From assembly GCA_902781045.1 (NCBI GenBank), contig CACZHT010000022.1, forward strand, positions 1 through 48,366: DNA of 48,366 bases, read 5' to 3'. The DNA comes from an uncultured Bacteroidales bacterium (GTDB taxonomy: Bacteria > Bacteroidota > Bacteroidia > Bacteroidales > Muribaculaceae). The first letter of the stretch is position 1. Every line of letters begins with the position of its first letter. Shown piece by piece: positions 31,707-40,171 of the stretch. Position numbers and translations under genes: made by a program. The notes below the pieces were generated by a model. That model made no database searches and had not been told where the DNA came from. It saw only the letters and a program-made list of their open reading frames with translations.

Positions 31707-34700
31707 GCATTGCTTGTGGCCGAGTCAATCAATCTCTTGATGGCATCGTCAAACGTGCCGTTGCCGCGCTTCAGGTTGTATCCCACCTGCTTGCGGGGCA
31801 AGTCCAGCCCATCGGCATATCGGTCAACGCAGTCGCTGGCCACGATGTCGCAGTTGATGATGTCGTTGAAGTCGACATCAAACATCGTCTCGCCGGACGA
31901 GTTGATGTTGTCTTGCAGCAGTTGCTCGGCACGTTCGGCGCGGTACACATAGTTGTTCTTGCCGTCGCGCATCACCAGCAGCAGAGCCTCGTCGGGCATG
32001 ATGGGGCAGGCAAAAATCAGCCGCTGGCCATCGCCATAGTTGTAGCTCTGGCCAGGCGACTTCTCCAGAATCTCCTTCATGGCCACCCGCACAATCTCGC
32101 CACCCTCATAGACCATGGCCAGGAACCCGGACTGCTCGTCCTCGTGAATGGCCAGGGTGAGCGTGCACTCGCTCTCGATGTAGATGTCTGTGGGCGAGAA
32201 CTCAAACTTGTTGCCCGGCTTGAAGTAGAGATAGCCGATGATGTCGGGCACATATCCGTCCTCATAGTCATGCAGCACATTGTTTCGGTGCTGGCTGGTG
32301 GCGACGTGTTCGGTCACCTCCATCGGCTTGACGGTGATGTTCTGGCTCTTGCCGCCTTCGGCCGATTCGGGTGTGAGGATTTCGATGGTTGGGGTCACAA
32401 CATTCTCCTGTTGCGCAAACAGCCGCTGGCGGTCCTGCTTGTAGTTCTCCAGATCTTCGCCCTCGATGGCGCGTGTGCTGGTGCCCTGGCGAACCCACAC
32501 CTTGCCGTCGAGCGTCACCAGGTGCGGGCATGGCTTGATGGCGAGGATATACACATCGTGCTTGGTTCCCTCGTCCCATGTGCCGTCCACATAGTTGTTG
32601 GCCGTGGCTCCCAGCATGTCGTGCACGTGGTTGCGCACGTGCAGGTCAAACTTGTCCTTGGTGCGGAAGAATGCCAAGTCTTGGTCCAGGCCGGTCTCGA
32701 CACCGTTGTCGCGCACACCCAGATAGAGTGTGCCGCCATCGGCATTGAGCATGCCGCACACCACGCGCATGATGTTGAACGTCTGTGTGTCCACGTCGCG
32801 GCGCGTTCCGCCATTGTCGGGGGGAATGATGACGCTGGTCTTGAACTCGACGTGCAGCGACTCCGACCCATAGTACTTGGCAGTGAGCTTGTCGTAGTTG
32901 CCCGCTCGCAGCAGCTCCTTGATGCGGCTCTTGATGGCATTGCGTTGCTCCTTGACAGCCGTGTCGCCCAGCATGTTGAGCGACAGTACCATGCGTGCCA
33001 TCAGCGACTCGTTGGGATTGCCCGACTGCGACATGGGCCACAGTTGCGGCAGTGACAACGGGTTGTCGATGCAGCTCACCAGCCACAACATGTTGTAGAG
33101 GCGTTGCAGCACGGGACTGCCGATGACTGCATCGCGGTGGCGTTCCACCTCCTCGGTGTCGATGTGCTCCTGGCTGTCGTACACTCCCAGCAGTTGCAGC
33201 AGCTGCATGTGCTCGTCGCACAGCATGGCCTGCTGGCTGTCGCCGGCAGTGATGGCCATCAGGCGCGTCATGGCCAGGTAGTTGAACGTGCCCACATAGT
33301 CGTCAGGAATCACCGATGCCACACGGCGCAACAGCTTGATGAGCTCAATCACGCTCTCGCGCGGCAACACGTCGTAGGTCTCCACCGACTCGTGCTGCTC
33401 GTCGGCCTCCTCCTCTTCGGGCATGCCCACGGCCTGCATCAGGTTGGCAAAGGGCTGCTCGTGCGCAAAGCTGTGCAGGTCGTCCAGCACTTGGACAATC
33501 TCGGCATACATCGCGTTGGCACTGTGCGCGTCGATGACACGGATGCGCACAAACGTGCTGCGCTTCAGTGAGTCAAACTCGCCCTCGGCCTTTGCCCAGA
33601 ACGAGAATCCCTCGCGGCTGAGGCAGGTATACTGCTTGTTGGACGTGGCGTTGGCGATGACAGCATCATACTCTTGTCCATAGGTGACGGCGTTCCAGAT
33701 ATAGTCAGACACTTGTTGCGCCATGCGGAACTGGAGGTCGCCATATCGGTTGCGGGCAAAGACAGTGGCCAAGAACACCAGCGGCTTGCCGGTGGCACGG
33801 TCGCGGAAGTAGTCCAGGCGCATGTCGTAGTTGAACCACTGCACGATGTCGCGCACATGCATCCATCCCTCGCCCTCATACTCGTCGTCGACGATGGTGC
33901 AGTGCAGCACATTGTTGTTGTTGACATCTGTGTCGTCGATGATGATGTGCACATGGTCGCCCACCTCGGGCTCGACCTTGCGAATCTGTTGTTGTGCGTT
34001 GGCTGTCAGGGTCTGGAACAGGCTGTCCTCAATGTCCTGCCACATCTTGCTCAGTCGCGACAGGTCTCGCATCTTGTTGCGTGTGGGTGTGCCCACCTCG
34101 TCATAGAGCCTCACCTGCATGTGGTGCCATGGCAGCAGGTCGCCGGGCAGCACATTGCGGCACAGCGAATTGTTGTCCAGCGGCTCGAGGCGCACACCGT
34201 TGGCATCGACGATGAGCTGTGCCAGGTGCCCACAGTAGCGGTGAGGGCGCATCGTGGCTGGCCACACTGCCTCGTCGGCACTCAAGCGATGGCCCAACAG
34301 GGTCACTTGGTTGGTCTCGTTCCACTGGTAGGTCAGCGTGCGGGGTGACATGCCACACAGTGTGGTCAGCACGCGGTCGGCAAGGTTCTGACGGTTGACT
34401 GCCGGCAGGAGCATCAGGTAGCGGTAGAGCATGGCCTGGTTGCGGTTGCGGTCGGTGCGGTCTCCATCGTTGGCCAGCAGCAGCTGGATGGCCAGTGCCT
34501 GAATCATCATCGTGTAGCTGTCGTTGTCGTCCTTGGCGTCCAGTCCGGCAAGCTCGTCGATGCGCTCGCTTGTGTCGTTGATAAACATCTCGAGCATCTC
34601 GACAAATGCGCCGCGGAACGGCTCATTCTGCCAGTTGCCGCGCTCCCAGCCCTGAATCACGTCGAAGATGTCACCCATCTTCTCGTTGATGAGCCGTGGG

Positions 34701-35404
34701 CAAATCTTGAAGATGGTCATCAATATCTTGAACTGCTTGTGTGGATGGTAGACAAATCCCGACTTCTTCATGTTGTCGAGCAGTGTGGCGATGAACTGCT
34801 CGTGCTCGCCGCCGGCAATGAGCTGCAGGGCCTTGACGTGCTGGTTGGCGTTCTCGACCAGTGTCGACAGGCGGGCCTGCAGGTAGATGCGCTCTTGCAC
34901 GGTGAGGCAGTCGCGCAGATAGCTCGACCCCTCGAGCAGATAGAGGCACACCGACTTGTAGGCGGCCAGCAACTTCTGCATCAGGTCGATGCGGTTGAGC
35001 AGATGTGCTCGCAGTCGCGTCGCTTGGATGGCCTCGGTGCGCGAACGCCTCTCCATCTCGCCGATGGTGTCCAGCTGCTCTTGAATGCCCTGGGCGGCTA
35101 TCCAGGGAGTGATGTTGTGGTCGGTGGCCTGCAGCGCGGTGACCAGCCACCGTGGGTCATCGTCATTGAGCTGCATGCGGCAATAGCTGTATTCATCCAG
35201 CCTGTGTACCATCCTTCTGACGATGGCCAGGGTCAATGGGGCATGGTCGGCTATGGTTGGTTCAATCTCTGAGAAAATTTTCTCGAATGTGAGCATGGGG
35301 AGCGACCGGCGCCGGATTTCGGTCATGGGCACAGGGTTGCCATACGTTACATTTTCGGTTTGCTTGGCCGCAAGGGCGGCCACGGGGGTGTCATTACTTG
35401 TCAT
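31703..35404 (-). CDS. Very large protein with AlbA_2/Schlafen-type domain
   Basis: 1233 residues from the ATG at 35404. Residues 1-400 are mainly helical, and 400-830 mixed with several acidic stretches. At about 840-960 there is an AlbA_2 (divergent AAA-4, Schlafen-like) domain: ESLHVEFKTSVIIPPDN, then MLNADGGTLYLGVRDNG. The remaining 270 residues are beta rich. AlbA_2 domains bind nucleic acid or serve as nuclease domains in Schlafen relatives, so regulation or anti-phage defence are both possible. No signal peptide or transmembrane helix. It stands alone within polysaccharide genes. Promoter: TATTTTTG (35407-35414, minus) ends 2 nt before the ATG. Confidence 0.8.
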   Translation of the reverse strand: MTSNDTPVAALAAKQTENVTYGNPVPMTEIRRRSLPMLTFEKIFSEIEPTIADHAPLTLAIVRRMVHRLDEYSYCRMQLNDDDPRWLVTALQATDHNITPWIAAQGIQEQLDTIGEMERRSRTEAIQATRLRAHLLNRIDLMQKLLAAYKSVCLYLLEGSSYLRDCLTVQERIYLQARLSTLVENANQHVKALQLIAGGEHEQFIATLLDNMKKSGFVYHPHKQFKILMTIFKICPRLINEKMGDIFDVIQGWERGNWQNEPFRGAFVEMLEMFINDTSERIDELAGLDAKDDNDSYTMMIQALAIQLLLANDGDRTDRNRNQAMLYRYLMLLPAVNRQNLADRVLTTLCGMSPRTLTYQWNETNQVTLLGHRLSADEAVWPATMRPHRYCGHLAQLIVDANGVRLEPLDNNSLCRNVLPGDLLPWHHMQVRLYDEVGTPTRNKMRDLSRLSKMWQDIEDSLFQTLTANAQQQIRKVEPEVGDHVHIIIDDTDVNNNNVLHCTIVDDEYEGEGWMHVRDIVQWFNYDMRLDYFRDRATGKPLVFLATVFARNRYGDLQFRMAQQVSDYIWNAVTYGQEYDAVIANATSNKQYTCLSREGFSFWAKAEGEFDSLKRSTFVRIRVIDAHSANAMYAEIVQVLDDLHSFAHEQPFANLMQAVGMPEEEEADEQHESVETYDVLPRESVIELIKLLRRVASVIPDDYVGTFNYLAMTRLMAITAGDSQQAMLCDEHMQLLQLLGVYDSQEHIDTEEVERHRDAVIGSPVLQRLYNMLWLVSCIDNPLSLPQLWPMSQSGNPNESLMARMVLSLNMLGDTAVKEQRNAIKSRIKELLRAGNYDKLTAKYYGSESLHVEFKTSVIIPPDNGGTRRDVDTQTFNIMRVVCGMLNADGGTLYLGVRDNGVETGLDQDLAFFRTKDKFDLHVRNHVHDMLGATANNYVDGTWDEGTKHDVYILAIKPCPHLVTLDGKVWVRQGTSTRAIEGEDLENYKQDRQRLFAQQENVVTPTIEILTPESAEGGKSQNITVKPMEVTEHVATSQHRNNVLHDYEDGYVPDIIGYLYFKPGNKFEFSPTDIYIESECTLTLAIHEDEQSGFLAMVYEGGEIVRVAMKEILEKSPGQSYNYGDGQRLIFACPIMPDEALLLVMRDGKNNYVYRAERAEQLLQDNINSSGETMFDVDFNDIINCDIVASDCVDRYADGLDLPRKQVGYNLKRGNGTFDDAIKRLIDSATSNA

Positions 35405-35756
35405 AACAAAAATATTTAGTTGGTTACACAATATAATTCAAGTTCCGCAAGCAGGTAACTTGCTCGCTGAGTAGTGGCGTAGTGATGTAGTGATGTTGCG
35501 GAGGTGATACCATTGTGGCTGCCCGTTGAACAGGTCTCCATCCGCTCTTGGCAGTTAGCTTATTGGCAATAGGCTAAAAGTTGTCATCGTCCAGAGTAAC
35601 GGCCTTACAACCTTACTACCTCATACTACCTTACCACCTCATACTACTATTAAAAATATAACGCAAAAACTATGCCTAATATTTTGTCAGGCATCATCGG
35701 ACGTTGACAATAAAATGAGGTTTTTTGCGTTTTATAGTTACCTATAGGTATGAAAC
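35405..35756. promoter_or_regulatory. 352-nt intergenic region with short repeats and divergent promoters
   Basis: No gene seen. It holds the leaderless-type promoter of the large minus-strand gene (35407-35414) and GTAGTGATGTAGTGATG-type repeats at about 35470-35500. Two copies of ACCTCATACTAC lie at 35620-35650, a hairpin ATGCCT/AGGCAT at 35672-35694, and a 12-nt palindrome at 35739-35750. Confidence 0.5.
35739..35750. promoter_or_regulatory. Perfect 12-nt palindrome upstream of a glycosyltransferase operon
   Basis: TACCTATAGGTA reads the same on both strands, 6 nt before the ATG at 35757. It is well placed to be an operator that blocks the operon 35757-39015. I do not see a clear -7 box nearby. 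Confidence 0.45.
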
Positions 35757-36914
35757 ATGCGCATTTTATTAGTCAATAAATTCTACTACCGCCGTGGCGG
35801 CGACTGCGTCGTGGTGCAGCGCACCGAGGCCATGCTGCGTCAGCATGGGCACGAGGTGGCCGTTTTTGCCATGGACTATCCGCTCAACGACCCCTCACCC
35901 TGGAGCAAATACTTTGCGTCGCAGGTCGACTTCGACAGTGGACGTGTCAAGGGGTTCATGCGGATGATGGGCCATGGCGACATCGTGCCGGCATTCAAGC
36001 GGATGCTTAACGACTTCAAGCCCGACGTTGTGCATCTGCACAACATCCACAGCTACATCTCGCCCGTGGTGGCCCGCCTGGCTCATGAGCAGGGATGCAG
36101 GGTGGTGTGGACCATGCACGACTACAAGCTCATCTGCCCCGGCTACACCTGCACTCGCGACGATGCAGCCTGCCACGCATGCTTCCAGCGCAAGTGGAAC
36201 GTGATTTTGCACAAGTGCATGAGGGGGTCTAAGCTCGCAAGCATTGCCGCCTATCTGGAGGCACGCAAGTGGAACCGCGACCGTCTGCAGCAGTGGGTCG
36301 ACCGCATCGTCTGCCCAAGCCACTATATGGCCAAGTGCATGCACGATGCAGGTTTTGCCGACCCGAAGGTCAGCGTGCTGACCAACTGTGTCGACCAGTT
36401 GCCCGGACAGATTGTCACCGAGCGTGACGACTATTACTGCTATGCCGGAAGGCTGAGCAGCGAGAAGGGGGTGGACAACCTGCTGGAAGTGGCACAAAAG
36501 CTGCCCCTGCACCTCAAGGTGGCAGGCACAGGGCCGCTAGAGCAGCCCATGAGAGAACGCTATGCCCAGTGCGGAAACATCGAGTTCTTGGGACAGCTCG
36601 ACCGTGAGCAAGTGTCTGACTTGCTGGCTCACGCCAGGTTCTCGGTCATGCCATCGGAGTGGCCAGAGAACAACCCGCTCAGCGTCATCGAGTCGCTGTG
36701 CCTGGGCACGCCGGTGGTGGGCACCCACATGGGCGGCATTCCCGAACTCATCGACTATTCCAACGGCATCGTGGCACGGCCCATGGCACTGGCGACAGCC
36801 CTGGAGCAGGCCTACATGCGCACATGGGACTATCAGGAAATCTCGCGCGACGCCGTCGAGCTGTTTGACCCTGAGCTGCATTATGCCCGGCTGATGAAAA
36901 TCTACGGCGAATGA
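35757..36914 (+). CDS. Family 4 glycosyltransferase
   Basis: 385 residues, GT-B fold. The opening MRILLVNKFYYRRGGDCVVV has the GGxE/D-type loop of GT4 enzymes. VVHLHNIHSYISP, YAGRLSSEKGVDNLLEV, AGTGPLEQPM and LSVIESLCLGTPVVGT follow. It has several Cys (CPGYTCTRDDAACHAC, residues about 127-142) that may bind zinc. Its stop overlaps the radical SAM gene by four bases (ATGA), so the two are translationally coupled. Confidence 0.92.
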   Translation: MRILLVNKFYYRRGGDCVVVQRTEAMLRQHGHEVAVFAMDYPLNDPSPWSKYFASQVDFDSGRVKGFMRMMGHGDIVPAFKRMLNDFKPDVVHLHNIHSYISPVVARLAHEQGCRVVWTMHDYKLICPGYTCTRDDAACHACFQRKWNVILHKCMRGSKLASIAAYLEARKWNRDRLQQWVDRIVCPSHYMAKCMHDAGFADPKVSVLTNCVDQLPGQIVTERDDYYCYAGRLSSEKGVDNLLEVAQKLPLHLKVAGTGPLEQPMRERYAQCGNIEFLGQLDREQVSDLLAHARFSVMPSEWPENNPLSVIESLCLGTPVVGTHMGGIPELIDYSNGIVARPMALATALEQAYMRTWDYQEISRDAVELFDPELHYARLMKIYGE

Positions 36915-37918
36915 AGACCACTGTACAGGCAAGCGTCATCACAACATTCAGGTGTAACGCGCGTTGCAACATGTGCAACATCTGGCAGTCGCCCACACGT
37001 CCAGGCGAGGAGATTGACGCCGACTGCCTCAAGCGACTGCCCGACGGGATGCGCATCAACATCACCGGAGGCGAGGCGACACTGCGCAACGACATCGATC
37101 GCATCTTCGAAGTTCTGTACCCTAAGTCCACGCTGCTCGAACTGAGCACCAATGGCTACAACACCGACAAGATTGTGGCTCTGGCAAGGAAGTACCCCAA
37201 CATCCTCATTCGCGTCAGTGTCGAGGGGCTGCCCAAGGTCAATGACGCCAAGCGCGGTCTCAAGGACGGCTTTGACCATGCCCTGCGCACCATGCTCGAA
37301 CTCAAAAAGACCCCCTGCCGCAACATCGGCTTCTCGGTCGTCATTTCGCCCGACAACTACACTGACTTGGTGGCACTCTACGAGCTGTGTGTGGCACTGG
37401 ATGTGGAGCTGGGCACAAGCGCCGTGCACAACTCATGGTACTTTCACAAGCACGACAATCAGGTGGTGAGCGAGGCAGCCCTGCGCGAGCATGACCGCTT
37501 TGTCAAGGCTCTGCTCACCAGTCGCCGCCGCACGCTCAAGGCACGACTCAAGGACTATGGCCGGGCCTATTTCAACCGCTCGATTCATCGGCGGCTGCGT
37601 GGCGATGAGGCGGGCTATCGTCCGGCATGTGGCGCGGGCACCGACTTCTTCTTTATCGACCCCTGGGGCAATGTCTCGCCATGCAACGGCAGCGAGCAGG
37701 AGTGGGTCATGGGCAACATCCATGAGCACACCATCGACGAGATTATGGCCAGCGACAGTGCCCGGCAGGCCATGGAGCAAGTGCGGCAGTGTCGGCGCAA
37801 CTGCGCGTTCATCGTCACCGAGCGTCACGACATGGTGCGGCGCCCATGGGTGCCCATCTGGTGGGTGATCAAGAACAAGTGGCGCATCTGGCGCGGCAAG
37901 GACATTGTCTGGGACTGA
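36911..37918 (+). CDS. Radical SAM/SPASM-domain protein
   Basis: 335 residues. The [4Fe-4S]/SAM motif is CNARCNMC (Cys15, Cys19, Cys22), followed by NITGGEATLRND. The C-terminal part has a SPASM/twitch set of Cys: PACGAG, VSPCNGSEQ, then RQCRRNC. SPASM enzymes modify peptides or proteins, or act on sugars and other small molecules. In an operon between two GT4 genes the substrate may be a sugar or a lipid carrier. That would be an unusual setting. It overlaps the upstream gene by 4 nt and the next by 1 nt (TGATG). Confidence 0.9.
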   Translation: MKTTVQASVITTFRCNARCNMCNIWQSPTRPGEEIDADCLKRLPDGMRINITGGEATLRNDIDRIFEVLYPKSTLLELSTNGYNTDKIVALARKYPNILIRVSVEGLPKVNDAKRGLKDGFDHALRTMLELKKTPCRNIGFSVVISPDNYTDLVALYELCVALDVELGTSAVHNSWYFHKHDNQVVSEAALREHDRFVKALLTSRRRTLKARLKDYGRAYFNRSIHRRLRGDEAGYRPACGAGTDFFFIDPWGNVSPCNGSEQEWVMGNIHEHTIDEIMASDSARQAMEQVRQCRRNCAFIVTERHDMVRRPWVPIWWVIKNKWRIWRGKDIVWD

Positions 37919-39015
37919 TGCGGGGCAACAAGACCATAGCTGTGTTGGGCATACGGGGCTTCCCTGGGGTGCAGGGAGGGGTCGAGACGCACTGCCGTCA
38001 CCTCTACCCGCTCATGCCACAATATCGCTTCCGCGTCTATCGGCGCAAGCCCTACCTCACGCCGCAGTCGCGGCAGCACTATGACAACATTGACTTTATC
38101 GACTGGGCTTCAACGCGTGTGCAGGGGCTGGAGGCCGCCTGGCACACCTTGAGGGCTGTGCTGCACTGCATGGCGCATCGTCCTGCACTGGTGCATGTCC
38201 ACAACATGGGTCCTGCCATGCTGGCTCTGCCGGTCAAGCTGCTGGGCATCCCCGTGGTGATGACCTATCACAGCGTGAACTACGAGCACAAGAAGTGGGG
38301 TCGGCTGTCGCGGTGGCTGCTGCGGCACAGCGAGCGCTTGTCGCTGCGCTACTGCGACCGTGTCATCTTTGTCAACCGGCTGCGCATGAGCACGTTTGAA
38401 GATGATTATCCCGACAAGTGCGTCTGTCTCCCCAATGGAGTTGACCCGGTGTCGCCCACGGCAGAGACCGATTTCCTTGACAGCCATGGCATTGTGCCGC
38501 GGCACTATGTGCTGGCTGTGGGGCGCATCACGCCCGAGAAGGGGCTTGAACACCTGGTCACGGCCGCCACACGTTCGAGTCAAGTCGAACAGGTGGTCAT
38601 TGCCGGGCAATGCGACAACAGCGACCGATATTTACAGCAGCTCAAGGACAGCGATGTCAAGCACAAACTGGTGTTCACCGGCTATGTCGATGGCGACAGG
38701 CTCAACCAGCTCTACAGCCACGCGCGGTTGCTGGCGTTGCCCTCGTTGAGCGAGGGGTTTCCCATGGTCTTGCTTGAGGCGATGGCCCACCGTCTGCCCA
38801 TCGTGGCCAGCGACCTTGATGCCACGCGCCTGGTGCAACTGCCGGATGAGTGCTATTGCGTGCCTGGCGATGCCCTCGACCTGCAGCGCGCCCTCGAGCG
38901 GCAGCTAGAGTGTGACTTTGCGCCGGTCCATTATGACCTCACGGGCTATGACTGGCCCACCATCGCCCGGCGCACTAAACAGGTCTATGACAGTCTGCTC
39001 AGCAGTGGGCGGTGA
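37918..39015 (+). CDS. Family 4 glycosyltransferase
   Basis: 365 residues from the ATG at 37918; a longer upstream reading lies over the radical SAM gene and is rejected. AVLGIRGFPGVQGGVETH, LVHVHNMGP, YHSVNYEHKKWGR, VGRITPEKGLEHLV and LSEGFPMVLLEAMAHRLPIV match GT4 enzymes of the DUF1972/WcaC type that act on capsule or O-antigen. It ends with a 17-nt overlap with the convergent manA. Confidence 0.92.
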   Translation: MRGNKTIAVLGIRGFPGVQGGVETHCRHLYPLMPQYRFRVYRRKPYLTPQSRQHYDNIDFIDWASTRVQGLEAAWHTLRAVLHCMAHRPALVHVHNMGPAMLALPVKLLGIPVVMTYHSVNYEHKKWGRLSRWLLRHSERLSLRYCDRVIFVNRLRMSTFEDDYPDKCVCLPNGVDPVSPTAETDFLDSHGIVPRHYVLAVGRITPEKGLEHLVTAATRSSQVEQVVIAGQCDNSDRYLQQLKDSDVKHKLVFTGYVDGDRLNQLYSHARLLALPSLSEGFPMVLLEAMAHRLPIVASDLDATRLVQLPDECYCVPGDALDLQRALERQLECDFAPVHYDLTGYDWPTIARRTKQVYDSLLSSGR

Positions 39016-39961
39016 GCAGTGTGGCACAACCCTCCAGGGTGTACTGCGGCAGGCAAGCCGGGCACAGAACCGTCTGGCCTCGTGAGAGTCGAACTCTCGG
39101 CATATTTTCCCCCTCCAATTCTACCGAACCTTCGATGCACATTATTATCATGAAAGAGTCTGGAACATTGATGGTTAGTGTGCCTTTTACCTTGTGACGG
39201 TCGACCACAAAATAGTCGCATGTGACGAGATTCGAACTTTCGGCATTTTCCGGGCATAGATTTGCGGCGGTTGCTGGCAGTTTGGCAAAGTCCAGCGCCT
39301 GGCGTGCCAGTGCGGTGTGGAGCTCGCGTTGCTGTCCGTTGCTGTCGACGCGGTTGTAGTCAAACACGCGATAAGTCACGTCGCTCGACTGTTGGATCTC
39401 GGCCACAAAGTTACCCGCCCCGATGGCATGGATGCGTCCGGCGGGCAGAAAAAACACCTGCCCGCGATGCGATGTGTGGTGAGCCACCACAGACATGATG
39501 GTGCCCTCGGCCACCAGTCGGTCATACTCCTCGGCTGTGATGTCGTGGCTGAAGCCCGACATGATTTGTGCGCCGGGCTCGTGGTCGATGACATACCACA
39601 TCTCGGTCTTGCCGTTGCAGCCGTATAGTCGCTGCGCCATCTGGTCGTCGGGATGCACTTGCACAGACAGGTTGCGGTGGGCGTCGATGAGCTTGACCAG
39701 CAGCGGAAACCGATTACCGTGTCGCTCGTAGACACGTTGTCCCACCAGTGCCGGCCCATACTTGTCCGTCAGCTGCGTTAAGGTCAGGCCGTCGTCTGTG
39801 CCGCCGTCCACCACCGACTCCATGTCGTGTATGCCCGAGATTTCCCAACTCTCGCCCACCTGGAGCAGCTGCGTGTCGATGCCCTTGAATGCCTTGATGC
39901 GTTCGCCGCCCCATAGCACGGACTTGAGCAGCGGTTTGAATTTGTAGGGTTGCAGAATCAT
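38999..39961 (-). CDS. manA: Mannose-6-phosphate isomerase, class I
   Basis: 320 residues. Cupin-type zinc site: LSVQVHPDDQMAQ and EMWYVID, then PAGRIHAIGAGNFVAEIQ. It interconverts mannose-6-phosphate and fructose-6-phosphate and so supplies GDP-mannose for the neighbouring surface-glycan genes. The short length, without the extra domain, is usual for Bacteroidetes. TACTTTTG on the minus strand (39966-39973) ends 4 nt before the ATG, so a leaderless mRNA is predicted. Two stretches near its 3' end look like tRNA T-arms but lie in codons of this gene. Confidence 0.92.
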   Translation of the reverse strand: MILQPYKFKPLLKSVLWGGERIKAFKGIDTQLLQVGESWEISGIHDMESVVDGGTDDGLTLTQLTDKYGPALVGQRVYERHGNRFPLLVKLIDAHRNLSVQVHPDDQMAQRLYGCNGKTEMWYVIDHEPGAQIMSGFSHDITAEEYDRLVAEGTIMSVVAHHTSHRGQVFFLPAGRIHAIGAGNFVAEIQQSSDVTYRVFDYNRVDSNGQQRELHTALARQALDFAKLPATAANLCPENAESSNLVTCDYFVVDRHKVKGTLTINVPDSFMIIMCIEGSVELEGENMPRVRLSRGQTVLCPACLPQYTLEGCATLLTAHC

Positions 39962-39965
39962 GATG

Positions 39966-39973
39966 CAAAAGTA
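39966..39973 (-). promoter_or_regulatory. -7 box of manA
   Basis: TACTTTTG on the minus strand, ending 4 nt before the ATG at 39961. Confidence 0.6.
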
Positions 39974-40105
39974 CTATTTTTTGGTGACAAAGTTATTGCC
40001 TTGCATGCACAATCGGTGTCACAATCTTGCCAAATTGTGCAACAATGTCTCAAAAGCCCCATGAATGACATCTTTTGGAGCCAATTTTGTGGCAGGTTGA
40101 AGAAT

Positions 40106-40133
40106 TTCTCGATTCTCGATTCTCGATTCTCGA
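40106..40133 (+). repeat. Four tandem copies of TTCTCGA
   Basis: Perfect 7-nt tandem repeat ending 10 nt before the -7 box of the next gene. Copy number could vary by slippage and change the -33/-7 region. Confidence 0.75.
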
Positions 40134-40143
40134 TTAAAAGTGC

Positions 40144-40151
40144 TATCTTTG
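40144..40151 (+). promoter_or_regulatory. -7 box of the GSCFA gene
   Basis: TATCTTTG lies 20 nt before the ATG at 40172. Confidence 0.6.
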
Positions 40152-40171
40152 CAGACTTAATCTCATGGCTA

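Noticed and set aside
31913..33055. Plus-strand open frame of 380 codons
   Set aside because: It is antisense to the AlbA_2-domain gene, whose coding pattern is continuous and convincing.
39075..39250. Two sequences resembling tRNA T-arms (around GAGTCGAACTCTCGG and GATTCGAACTTTCGG)
   Set aside because: They lie inside manA codons, no acceptor or anticodon stems fit around them, and ManA reads without a break.
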